Source: Verrucomicrobiia bacterium
Lineage (GTDB): Bacteria; Verrucomicrobiota; Verrucomicrobiia; JABWAM01
DNA: 10,106 bases
Direction of reading: 5' to 3'
NCBI GenBank assembly: GCA_013360985.1
Contig: JABWAM010000075.1
Coordinates: 1 to 10,106 of the forward strand
Each line of letters opens with the position of its first letter. Position 1 is the stretch's first letter. Shown here piece by piece: positions 1 through 5,702 of this stretch. The position numbers were made by a program, and so were the translations under genes. The notes below the pieces were generated by a model that was not told the DNA's origin, searched no databases, and saw only the letters and a program-made list of their open reading frames with translations.

Positions 1-48
1 GACGAATCAGTTCGCGTAAAATAACGGACTTTCTCCATACGAATTATC
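1..48 (+). other. Leader upstream of rpsC; possible last codons of rplV
   Basis: In the conserved S10 operon the gene before rpsC is rplV (L22), so these bases should contain its end. Frame 2 reads TNQFA and stops at 17-19, with mostly G or C at third positions as in the neighbouring genes. Frame 1 reads DESVRVK and stops at 22-24 with AT-rich third positions. Frame 2 is therefore slightly favoured, but too little is present to identify L22. No Shine-Dalgarno sequence precedes the rpsC ATG; the last 18 bases are A/T-rich. Confidence 0.3.
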
Positions 49-699
49 ATGGGCCAGAAATGCCATCCCATTGGGCTTCGCCTCGCGCTGTCGAGAGACT
101 GGCGTTCGCGCTGGTACGCGTCCGGACCCGATTTCCGCAAGTTCCTGCACGAGGACCTCGCGATCCGCGAGCATCTGCGCAAGAAGCTCGAGCAGGCCGC
201 CGTCCCGCGCATTGACATCGAGCGCGCCGCGCAGCGGATCCGCGTCACGGTGCATACCGCGCGCCCTGGGATCGTCATTGGCCGCAAGGGATCCGAACTC
301 GACAAGCTCAAGGAGGAGATCGGCAGCCTCACCTCGCTGCGCGAAGTTTACGTCACGATCGAGGAGGTGCCTCAGCCGGAGACGAACGCGCAGCTCGTGG
401 CGGAAAACGTTGCGCTCCAGATGGAGCGCCGCATTTCGTTCCGCCGCGCGATGAAGAAGGCGATCCAGACCGCGCGCAACCTCGGAGTGGACGGGATCAA
501 GATCCAGTGTTCCGGTCGCCTCGGCGGCGCGGAGCTTGCGCGGATGGAGCGTTATCACGAGGGGAAAGTCCCGCTGCAAACGCTCCGCGCCGAGATTGAC
601 TACGGCTTCAGCGAAGCGATGACCGTCTACGGCAAGATCGGCGTGAAGGTGTGGATCTACAAGGGCGACAAACGCCCCGCGCTCAAGAAGGTCGCCTGA
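49..699 (+). CDS. rpsC: 30S ribosomal protein S3
   Basis: S3 is a component of the small-subunit head; it lines the mRNA entry tunnel and takes part in the ribosomal helicase activity. The 216-residue product starts with the family hallmark MGQKCHPIGLRL. Its KH domain has the GxxG loop GRKG at residues 78-81, inside GIVIGRKGSEL. The C-terminal S3 domain begins near residue 149 with GIKIQCSGRLGGAELAR and continues through an EGKVPLQTLRAEIDYG stretch. The length is close to the usual 210-235. The ATG at 49 is fixed by the conserved N-terminus although no Shine-Dalgarno precedes it. Sixty-eight bases separate it from rplP, the widest gap among the ribosomal protein genes here. Identification is secure. 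Confidence 0.98.
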   Translation: MGQKCHPIGLRLALSRDWRSRWYASGPDFRKFLHEDLAIREHLRKKLEQAAVPRIDIERAAQRIRVTVHTARPGIVIGRKGSELDKLKEEIGSLTSLREVYVTIEEVPQPETNAQLVAENVALQMERRISFRRAMKKAIQTARNLGVDGIKIQCSGRLGGAELARMERYHEGKVPLQTLRAEIDYGFSEAMTVYGKIGVKVWIYKGDKRPALKKVA

Positions 700-767
700 C
701 CTCCTTCCGGAAAACTTTCAAGCCTCGCGCCCTTCGATTTTTCTGAAACCTTTTTCCCTGAATCCCG

Positions 768-1190
768 ATGCCCTTGATGCCCGCCAGAGTGAAGTATCGC
801 CGCATGCAGCGCGGCAGCCGCGCGGGCATGGCCAGCCGCGCGACGCGCATCGATTTCGGCGCCTACGGGCTGCAGACCTTGGATCGGGCGTGGGTGACCA
901 CGACGCAGCTCGAGGCCGCGCGCGTCGCGCTCACGCGCAACATGAAGCGCAAAGGGAAGGTGTGGATCCGCATTTTTCCGGACAAATCGGTTTCCAAAAA
1001 GCCGCTCGAGACGCGCATGGGGAAGGGGAAGGGCGCGCCCGAGACCTGGGTGGCGGTTGTGCGCCCGGGGAATGTGCTTTTCGAACTGGACGGGATTCCG
1101 GAGAATCTCGCGCGGGAATCGCTGGCGCTCGCGGCGGCCAAGCTTCCGGTGCGCGCCCGTTTCATCCGCCGCCGCGTGGGGGGCGTTTGA
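768..1190 (+). CDS. rplP: 50S ribosomal protein L16
   Basis: L16 sits near the peptidyl transferase centre and the A-site tRNA elbow and is a late assembly protein of the large subunit. The 140-residue product begins MPLMPARVKYRRMQRG, which matches the L16 N-terminus. It carries the family signature ETRMGKGKGAPETWVA from residue 81 and ends with the basic FIRRRVGG tail. Length is typical (about 136-144). A second ATG at 777 would remove three residues; the first is kept because related proteins commonly begin MxLMP. No Shine-Dalgarno is visible; the upstream bases are T/C-rich. The stop lies 4 bp before the rpmC start, suggesting translational coupling. Confidence 0.98.
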   Translation: MPLMPARVKYRRMQRGSRAGMASRATRIDFGAYGLQTLDRAWVTTTQLEAARVALTRNMKRKGKVWIRIFPDKSVSKKPLETRMGKGKGAPETWVAVVRPGNVLFELDGIPENLARESLALAAAKLPVRARFIRRRVGGV

Positions 1191-1194
1191 GGAG

Positions 1195-1404
1195 ATGAAG
1201 ATTGCCGAACTTCGCGCCCTTACGGGGACTGAACTCGAGGCCAAGGGCCGCGACCTGCGCCAGGAACTTTTTAACCTCCGGATGCGGCAGGCCGCGGGAC
1301 AGTTGGATCAACCCTCGCGTCTGCGTCTCATCCGCAAAGAGATTGCCCGTGTGGAAACCTTGCTCACCGAAATGAAGCGAAAAGCTTCCGCTCCCAAGCC
1401 ATGA
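1195..1404 (+). CDS. rpmC: 50S ribosomal protein L29
   Basis: L29 is a small two-helix protein beside the polypeptide exit tunnel, close to the docking site for trigger factor and the signal recognition particle. The 69-residue product, MKIAELRALTGTELEAKGRD onward, contains the recognisable RQELFNLRMRQAAGQLDQPS core and a second helix, RLIRKEIARVETLLTEMK. The start follows the rplP stop by 4 bp, with only a weak GGAG directly before the ATG, so initiation probably depends on terminating ribosomes. Its TGA overlaps the ATG of rpsQ (ATGA at 1401-1404). Identity rests on sequence and on position between L16 and S17. Confidence 0.96.
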   Translation: MKIAELRALTGTELEAKGRDLRQELFNLRMRQAAGQLDQPSRLRLIRKEIARVETLLTEMKRKASAPKP

Positions 1405-1730
1405 CTACCCCCGATCCACAGGCGCGCGGCGCGCGCAAGGAACGCATCGGCAGCGTCATTTCCGACAAGATGAACAAGACCATCGTGGTCCGCGTGGAGC
1501 GCCGCGTCCGCCATCCGATCTATGAGAAGGTGGTGACCCGTTCCTCGCGCTTTTACGCCCACGACGAGAAAAACGAGGCGAAGATGGGGGATCGCGTGCG
1601 GATCGCGGAGACGCGTCCGCTCAGCCGCCTCAAGCGCTGGCGCCTGGTGGAGGTTCTCGAGAAGGCCGAGGCGTCCGCTGCGGAGTTGAAGGAAGCCGGC
1701 GAGGAGGCGGCGGCGCAGGCGGCGGCTTAA
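1401..1730 (+). CDS. rpsQ: 30S ribosomal protein S17, extended at both ends
   Basis: S17 is an OB-fold primary binder of the 16S rRNA 5' domain. The core is clear: RIGSVISDKMNKTIVVRVER, then HPIYEKVVTRSSRFYAHDE and the DRVRIAETRPLSRLKRWRLVE block. At 109 residues it is longer than the usual 80-90. The excess is about 14 residues at the N-terminus (MTTPDPQARGARKE) and an Ala/Glu-rich C-terminal tail (EKAEASAAELKEAGEEAAAQ and on) that looks helical and low-complexity. The ATG overlaps the rpmC stop as ATGA, a strong coupling arrangement, and this supports the chosen start. An internal start could remove the N-terminal extension, but no good candidate codon is visible. Confidence 0.97.
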   Translation: MTTPDPQARGARKERIGSVISDKMNKTIVVRVERRVRHPIYEKVVTRSSRFYAHDEKNEAKMGDRVRIAETRPLSRLKRWRLVEVLEKAEASAAELKEAGEEAAAQAAA

Positions 1731-1749
1731 TCGTTCGCGCCGAGTTTTT

Positions 1750-2115
1750 ATGCTGCAGGTCCGTTCCATTCTCGATGTCGCCGACAACACGGGGGCCCGC
1801 CGCGCCTCGATGATCGGCGTGCTTGGTCGCGCGACGCTCTTCGCCAGGATCGGCGACGTCATCAAGGCGAACGTCAAGGAGGCCGACGCGGACGGCGCCG
1901 TGAAGAAGGGCGCTGTTGTCAACGCCGTGGTCGTCCGCACCCGCCAGCCGATCCGCCGCAAGGACGGCTCGGTGCTGCGCTTCGACCGCAACGCGATCGT
2001 GATCATTGACAAGGACATGAATCCCGTGGGCACGCGCATCTTCGGACCGGTCGCGCGCGAGTTGCGCGAGAAGAATTTCATGAAGATCCTGTCGCTCGCG
2101 CCGGAGGTGATCTGA
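1750..2115 (+). CDS. rplN: 50S ribosomal protein L14
   Basis: L14 is a highly conserved beta-barrel protein at the subunit interface; it contacts L19 and 16S rRNA. The 121-residue product has the expected MLQVRSILDVADNTGARR opening, the GDVIKANVKEA and VVVRTRQPIRRKDGS segments, and the NPVGTRIFGPVARELRE signature before the C-terminus. Length is exactly typical. The start lies 19 bp after rpsQ and follows a run of five T with no Shine-Dalgarno. The last codons contain a GGAGGTGA sequence (2103-2110) that acts as the ribosome-binding site of rplX, whose ATG overlaps this stop by one base. Confidence 0.98.
   Translation: MLQVRSILDVADNTGARRASMIGVLGRATLFARIGDVIKANVKEADADGAVKKGAVVNAVVVRTRQPIRRKDGSVLRFDRNAIVIIDKDMNPVGTRIFGPVARELREKNFMKILSLAPEVI
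2103..2110 (+). promoter_or_regulatory. Strong Shine-Dalgarno for rplX, inside rplN
   Basis: GGAGGTGA lies 4 bases before the ATG at 2115, within the last codons of rplN. It is one of only three strong Shine-Dalgarno matches in the window, the others preceding rpsE and the kinase. Confidence 0.8.
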
Positions 2116-2375
2116 TGAAGGCGCATGTGAAGAAGAACGATCTCGTGGTGGTGCTCAGCGGAAACGAGCGTGGGAAACGCGGGAAAATTCTTTCCGTGGA
2201 CCCGAAGTCGCAGCGGGTCGTTGTCGAGGGAGTGCGGATGATGAAGAAGGCCGCGCGCAAGAGCCAGGATCGGCCGCAGGGAGGCTTTATCGAGCGCGAG
2301 GCGCCGATCCACGCCTCGAACGTCATGGAGGCGGGCGAATACGACCGCCGACGGAGCGCGAAGGGCGCCAAATAA
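2115..2375 (+). CDS. rplX: 50S ribosomal protein L24, short form
   Basis: L24 is an assembly initiator of the large subunit that binds the 23S rRNA 5' domain. The N-terminal KOW motif is visible at about residues 4-32 (KKNDLVVVLSGNERGKRGKI), followed by VEGVRMMKKAARKSQDRPQG and the conserved EAPIHASNVM segment. At 86 residues it is shorter than the common 100-105. It ends soon after HASNVM in a basic DRRRSAKGAK tail and lacks the usual C-terminal segment seen in longer L24 proteins. The stop is clean and the next gene follows in order, so this looks like a natural short form rather than a frameshift. The start shares one base with the rplN stop. Confidence 0.96.
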   Translation: MKAHVKKNDLVVVLSGNERGKRGKILSVDPKSQRVVVEGVRMMKKAARKSQDRPQGGFIEREAPIHASNVMEAGEYDRRRSAKGAK

Positions 2376-2387
2376 CCGGATCCACGC

Positions 2388-2936
2388 ATGAGCGAGCTTC
2401 AGAAATTCTATCGCGAGAAAGTTGCGCCGCAACTGATCGGCGGCGGAAAATACCGGAATCCGATGCAGGCGCCGCGCATGATCAAGGTGGTCATCAACAC
2501 CAGCGTGGGCTCCGCCGCGGACAAACAGGCCCTGGACGAGGCGGTCCGCGAAGTGGGCATGATCACCGGTCAGAAGCCGGTCATCACGAAGGCCCGCAAG
2601 AGCATCTCCAACTTCAAGCTGCGCAAGGGGCAGGAGATCGGCTGCAAGGTGACCCTGCGCGGCGCGCGCATGTTCGAGTTCATGGAGCGCTTCTTCAACG
2701 CCGCCCTTCCGCGCGTGCGCGATTTCCGCGGGACGCCGAACCGCAGTTTCGACGGACATGGCGGCTACACGCTGGGCGTGGACGACCAGTCGATTTTTCC
2801 CGAGATCGAGCTCGACAAGGTGAAGCGTCGCCTCGGGATGGACATCACCTTCGTCACCACGGCGCGCACGCCCGCCGAGACGCGGGAACTGCTTCGCCTG
2901 TTGGGGATGCCGTTTTCACCTGAACGAAAGAGCTGA
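2388..2936 (+). CDS. rplE: 50S ribosomal protein L5
   Basis: L5 binds 5S rRNA in the central protuberance and contacts the P-site tRNA. The 182-residue product has the L5 landmarks in order: MIKVVINTSVGSA near residue 31, TGQKPVITKARKSISNFKLR near residue 61, GCKVTLRGARMFEFMERF, then DFRGTPNRSFDGHGGYTLGV and the closing DITFVTTARTPAETRELLR. Length is typical (178-185). The start is 12 bp after rplX, with only a weak GGA-type sequence upstream. The stop is 3 bp before rpsN, implying coupled translation. Confidence 0.98.
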   Translation: MSELQKFYREKVAPQLIGGGKYRNPMQAPRMIKVVINTSVGSAADKQALDEAVREVGMITGQKPVITKARKSISNFKLRKGQEIGCKVTLRGARMFEFMERFFNAALPRVRDFRGTPNRSFDGHGGYTLGVDDQSIFPEIELDKVKRRLGMDITFVTTARTPAETRELLRLLGMPFSPERKS

Positions 2937-2939
2937 GCC

Positions 2940-3125
2940 ATGGCCAAGACCTGCCTCATGGAAAAACAGAAGCGCGCGCCGAAATTCGCCGCGCGCCGCT
3001 ATCATCGCTGCCGCGTCTGCGGTCGCGCGCGCGCCTACATGCGCCGTTTCGACATGTGCCGGCTCTGTTTCCGCGAGCACGCGACGAAGGGGTTGATTCC
3101 CGGCGTGACGAAAGCCAGTTGGTAA
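2940..3125 (+). CDS. rpsN: 30S ribosomal protein S14, zinc-binding type Z
   Basis: S14 sits in the small-subunit head near S3 and S10. This is the short 61-residue zinc form, not the roughly 100-residue zinc-free form. Cysteines at 24, 27, 40 and 43 (CRVC and CRLC) form the zinc ribbon. The flanking EKQKRAPKFAARRYHRCRVC and the C-terminal KGLIPGVTKASW are diagnostic. There is one additional cysteine, C5, outside the ribbon. The gene sits 3 bp after rplE and 13 bp before rpsH, the standard location. Because the protein uses zinc, some bacteria keep a zinc-free paralogue elsewhere for zinc starvation; none can be seen in this window. Confidence 0.98.
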   Translation: MAKTCLMEKQKRAPKFAARRYHRCRVCGRARAYMRRFDMCRLCFREHATKGLIPGVTKASW

Positions 3126-3138
3126 ACCCGTCCCCACG

Positions 3139-3534
3139 ATGAGCGTCACTGATCCGATTGCCGATATGTTGACCCGCCTGCGGAACGCCCGTATGCGCGG
3201 CCTGACTGCCGTGGAAATTCCCCATTCCAAACTCAAGAGCGATATCGCCCGGGTCCTCAAGCGCGAGGGATACATCGCCGACTGCGCGGTGGTGAAAGAG
3301 GGGAAGAAGACGCGCATCAAGGTCGATCTGAAGAGCGGCGTCGAGGGGGGCGGCATGATCGGGCTTCGCCGCGTGAGCACGCCGGGCGTGCGACGCTATG
3401 TCCGCGCGCGCGAGGTGCCGCGCGTGCTCGGCGGGATGGGGATCTGCATCCTGTCCACGTCGAGCGGCGTCATGACCGGCCGCGAGGCGCGCAAGAAAAA
3501 CGTGGGTGGCGAACTCCTTTGTCAGGTGTGGTGA
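3139..3534 (+). CDS. rpsH: 30S ribosomal protein S8
   Basis: S8 is a primary binder of the 16S rRNA central domain; in Escherichia coli it also represses translation of the spc operon by binding the mRNA near rplE. The 131-residue product opens with TDPIADMLTRLRNARMRG and carries EIPHSKLKSDIARVLKREGY. It ends with the signature GICILSTSSGVMTGREARKK followed by GGELLCQVW. Length is typical. No Shine-Dalgarno precedes the ATG. I did not find a convincing S8-binding mimic around the rplX/rplE junction by eye, so autoregulation cannot be claimed here. Confidence 0.98.
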   Translation: MSVTDPIADMLTRLRNARMRGLTAVEIPHSKLKSDIARVLKREGYIADCAVVKEGKKTRIKVDLKSGVEGGGMIGLRRVSTPGVRRYVRAREVPRVLGGMGICILSTSSGVMTGREARKKNVGGELLCQVW

Positions 3535-3572
3535 TCGCGCGCGTTTCATCCATCACTTCCCTTTGAATTTCC

Positions 3573-4109
3573 ATGTCTCGAATTGGCAGAAAACCGATTG
3601 ATCTCCCGACGCAGGTGAAGGTCGCCGTGAGCGGACGCACCGTGAAGGTCGAGGGGCCGAAGGGGAAGCTCTCTCTGGATCTTCCCGCCGCCGTCGAAGC
3701 CGCCGTCGAGGGGAAATCCCTCGCGGTGCGCGCGGCGTCGGAGGCGCGCGAGGCGCGCGCGCTGCACGGGCTGATCCGCAGCCTGATTCAAAACATGGTG
3801 GTGGGCGTGACCCAGGGTTTCCGCAAACAGCTCGAAATCGAGGGCGTCGGCTTCAAGGCGGCGGTGCAGGGCAAGAACCTCAACCTGAGCCTCGGCTTCT
3901 CGCACCCGATCCTTTTTCCCATTCCCGAAGGGATCAAGATCAGCGTCGAAGAGAACACGCGCATCACGGTGGATGGCTGCGACAAACAGCAGGTGGGCGA
4001 GGTGGCCGCTTCGATCCGCCGCTTCTATCCGCCCGAGCCGTACAAGGGGAAGGGCGTTCGCTACGCGGGAGAAAAGATTCGCCGCAAGGAGGGCAAGACC
4101 GTTCAGTAA
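3573..4109 (+). CDS. rplF: 50S ribosomal protein L6
   Basis: L6 is a two-domain protein near the sarcin-ricin loop and the factor-binding site. The 178-residue product begins MSRIGRKPIDLPTQVKVAV. The first repeat domain spans about residues 1-82 and the second about 83-178. Hallmarks are VEGPKGKLSLDLP, VTQGFRKQLEIEGVGFKAAV, LNLSLGFSHP and the C-terminal RRFYPPEPYKGKGVRYAGE. Length is typical (176-180). The 38-bp gap before the gene is T/C-rich without a Shine-Dalgarno; the ATG is fixed by the conserved N-terminus. Confidence 0.98.
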   Translation: MSRIGRKPIDLPTQVKVAVSGRTVKVEGPKGKLSLDLPAAVEAAVEGKSLAVRAASEAREARALHGLIRSLIQNMVVGVTQGFRKQLEIEGVGFKAAVQGKNLNLSLGFSHPILFPIPEGIKISVEENTRITVDGCDKQQVGEVAASIRRFYPPEPYKGKGVRYAGEKIRRKEGKTVQ

Positions 4110-4133
4110 TCGAATTTTGTCAGGATCAGTTTT

Positions 4134-4502
4134 ATGGCTTTAACGAAACAACAATTCCGCAAGAGACGCCATTGGCGGATTCGTCGGCGAATCGTCGGCA
4201 CCGCCGGCCGACCCCGGATGAGCGTTCGTTTTACGGGGCGCAACATCCACGTGCAGTTCATCGACGACGTGAAGGGCGCGACGCTCGCGGCCGTCTCCAC
4301 GGTCGAGGCCGCCGTGCGCGCGAAGGGCAAGGCGAAGGCCTGGGCGAACGTGTCGGGAGCGATCCAGGTTGGACGCCTGTCCGCCGAACGCGCGAAGGCG
4401 AAGGGGATCACGGAGGTCGTGTTCGACCGCGGAGGTTCGCGGTATCACGGCAAGGTCAAAGCCCTCGCCGACGCGGCCCGCGAAGGCGGTTTGATTTTTT
4501 AA
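4134..4502 (+). CDS. rplR: 50S ribosomal protein L18
   Basis: L18 binds 5S rRNA together with L5 in the central protuberance. The 122-residue product has the basic N-terminal RNA-binding segment FRKRRHWRIRRRIVGTAGRP, then RMSVRFTGRNIHVQFIDD and the C-terminal GGSRYHGKVKALADAAREGG. Length is typical (115-122). An AGGA at 4122-4125, eight bases before the ATG, is a modest Shine-Dalgarno, followed by a T-rich stretch. The TAA stop shares its two A residues with the AAGGAGG ribosome-binding site of rpsE. Confidence 0.98.
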   Translation: MALTKQQFRKRRHWRIRRRIVGTAGRPRMSVRFTGRNIHVQFIDDVKGATLAAVSTVEAAVRAKGKAKAWANVSGAIQVGRLSAERAKAKGITEVVFDRGGSRYHGKVKALADAAREGGLIF

Positions 4503-4507
4503 GGAGG
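4501..4507 (+). promoter_or_regulatory. Consensus Shine-Dalgarno selecting a GTG start for rpsE
   Basis: AAGGAGG ends 7 bases before a GTG at 4515. This near-perfect site supports the GTG as the true rpsE start and hence the long N-terminal extension of S5. Confidence 0.85.
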
Positions 4508-4514
4508 ACCTGAC

Positions 4515-5159
4515 GTGGCCAGCAATGAGATCGTGACCCCCCCGAACGAGACCGACAATCGGTCGTCTTCTGCGGCGCCCGCGGCGCCTGTCGCTCCCGC
4601 GGCGCCCGCCGGCGAGGAGCGTCGTCGCCGTTTTCCCGGTCGCGGGCCGCGCGAGACGGGTTCCGCGGGTGAAACAGAGAGCGAGCTTCTCGAAAAGGTG
4701 GTCTTCGTGAACCGTTGCGCCAAGGTTGTGAAAGGTGGACGGCGTTTCAGCTTCAGCGCGCTCATCGTCGTCGGCGACCGCAAGGGCCAGGTGGGCTACG
4801 GTTTCGGCAAGGCGAACGAAGTGGCCGACGCGATTCGCAAGGGCACCGAGATCGCGCGCAACAGCATGGTGCGCGTCAGCCTTCGCGAAAACACCATTCC
4901 CCACGAAGTGGAGGGCTGCTTCGGAGGCGGTCGGGTCATTCTCAAGCCGGCGTGCCCCGGCACCGGCCTGATTGCCGGCGGCGGCGTGCGCGCCGTGGTG
5001 GAGGCGGCGGGGATTCGCGATATCCTCAGCAAATCTCTCGGATCGGCCAACATGGCGAACGTGGTCAAGGCCACGCTTCACGGACTGGGGCAGTTGCGCC
5101 TCCGCGAGGCGATCATGCGGCGGCGCGGCCTCGAGGCGCCCGAGCGCGCGAAGAGTTGA
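4515..5159 (+). CDS. rpsE: 30S ribosomal protein S5 with Ala/Pro-rich N-terminal extension
   Basis: S5 is a small-subunit body protein at the mRNA entry side, important for decoding accuracy and helicase activity. The core starts near residue 55 with ELLEKVVFVNRCAKVVKGGR, continues with RFSFSALIVVGDRKGQVGYG and GKANEVADAIRKGTEIARNS, and reaches PGTGLIAGGGVRAVVEAAGI and the NVVKATLHGL end. The whole is 214 residues against about 165 in Escherichia coli. The difference is a roughly 50-residue N-terminal extension that is Ala/Pro-rich, then Arg-rich (EERRRRFPGRGPRE) and probably disordered. The GTG start is backed by AAGGAGG at a 7-base spacing, so the extension is likely real. rplO follows 18 bp later with no rpmD between. 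Confidence 0.97.
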   Translation: MASNEIVTPPNETDNRSSSAAPAAPVAPAAPAGEERRRRFPGRGPRETGSAGETESELLEKVVFVNRCAKVVKGGRRFSFSALIVVGDRKGQVGYGFGKANEVADAIRKGTEIARNSMVRVSLRENTIPHEVEGCFGGGRVILKPACPGTGLIAGGGVRAVVEAAGIRDILSKSLGSANMANVVKATLHGLGQLRLREAIMRRRGLEAPERAKS

Positions 5160-5177
5160 GGTCCCCGGAATCGTTTT

Positions 5178-5639
5178 ATGAGACTTCACGAGATCAAGCC
5201 CGTTGCCGGCGCAAAGCATCGCAAGAAGCGCTACGGTTGCGGCGAGGCGTCCGGCCACGGAAAGACGAGCGGACGGGGCGGCAAAGGGCAGACCGCGCGT
5301 TCGGGCAGTTCCATCCGCCACGGGTTCGAGGGCGGCCAGACTCCTCTTTATCGACGGCTTCCCAAGCGCGGCTTCAATAATGCGCGTTTCAAGCGGAAGA
5401 TTGCCATCGTCAACCTCGCCGACCTTAACGGATTCTCCGAGGGATCGCTGGTGGACGCGAAGGCCCTTGCCGATCGCGGCCTGGTGCGAGGCCGTTTCGA
5501 CGCGATCAAGGTGCTGGGATCGGGCGAGTTCGCGCGAAAACTCACCGTGCGCGTCGCGTTGGTGAGCGCGTCCGCCCGCGAGAAGATCGAGGCGGCGGGT
5601 GGGAAGATCGAGGCGCCCGAGGCCCCGAAAGCCCGTTGA
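5178..5639 (+). CDS. rplO: 50S ribosomal protein L15
   Basis: L15 is a late-assembly protein that extends into the 23S rRNA core. The 153-residue product has the Gly/Lys/Arg-rich N-terminal extension of L15 (RYGCGEASGHGKTSGRGGKG at about residues 19-38), then the GFEGGQTPLYRRLPKRGFNN motif. A globular half follows (IAIVNLADLNGF, VKVLGSGEFARKLTVRV-like region) and the tail is KIEAAGGKIEAPEAPKAR. Length is typical (144-155). No strong Shine-Dalgarno; four T residues directly precede the ATG. In many bacteria rpmD lies just upstream, but here rpsE does. Confidence 0.98.
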   Translation: MRLHEIKPVAGAKHRKKRYGCGEASGHGKTSGRGGKGQTARSGSSIRHGFEGGQTPLYRRLPKRGFNNARFKRKIAIVNLADLNGFSEGSLVDAKALADRGLVRGRFDAIKVLGSGEFARKLTVRVALVSASAREKIEAAGGKIEAPEAPKAR

Positions 5640-5702
5640 ACCCGATGAGCCGGGTAAGCCCGGCGCCGCGATGACCCCTTTTCCCGCGGAGACCCGCAGC
5701 GC
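5640..5702 (+). other. 63-bp rplO-secY spacer with a small GC hairpin
   Basis: A perfect 6-bp stem, GCCGGG / CCCGGC with a TAAG loop, spans 5649-5664. No T-tract follows it, so it is not an intrinsic terminator. The secY ATG has only a distant GGAG (5688-5691). The gap is longer than most others in the operon and could hold a site for attenuation or RNA processing, but nothing specific is recognised. Confidence 0.4.

Noticed and set aside
1308..2759. A 483-codon minus-strand open frame across rpmC to rplE
   Set aside because: It is antisense to certain ribosomal protein genes and has no domain signature; it is a GC-bias artefact.
5645..5674. Nine-residue open frame in the rplO-secY spacer
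   Set aside because: It is too short, has no ribosome-binding site and coincides with the hairpin; chance is sufficient.
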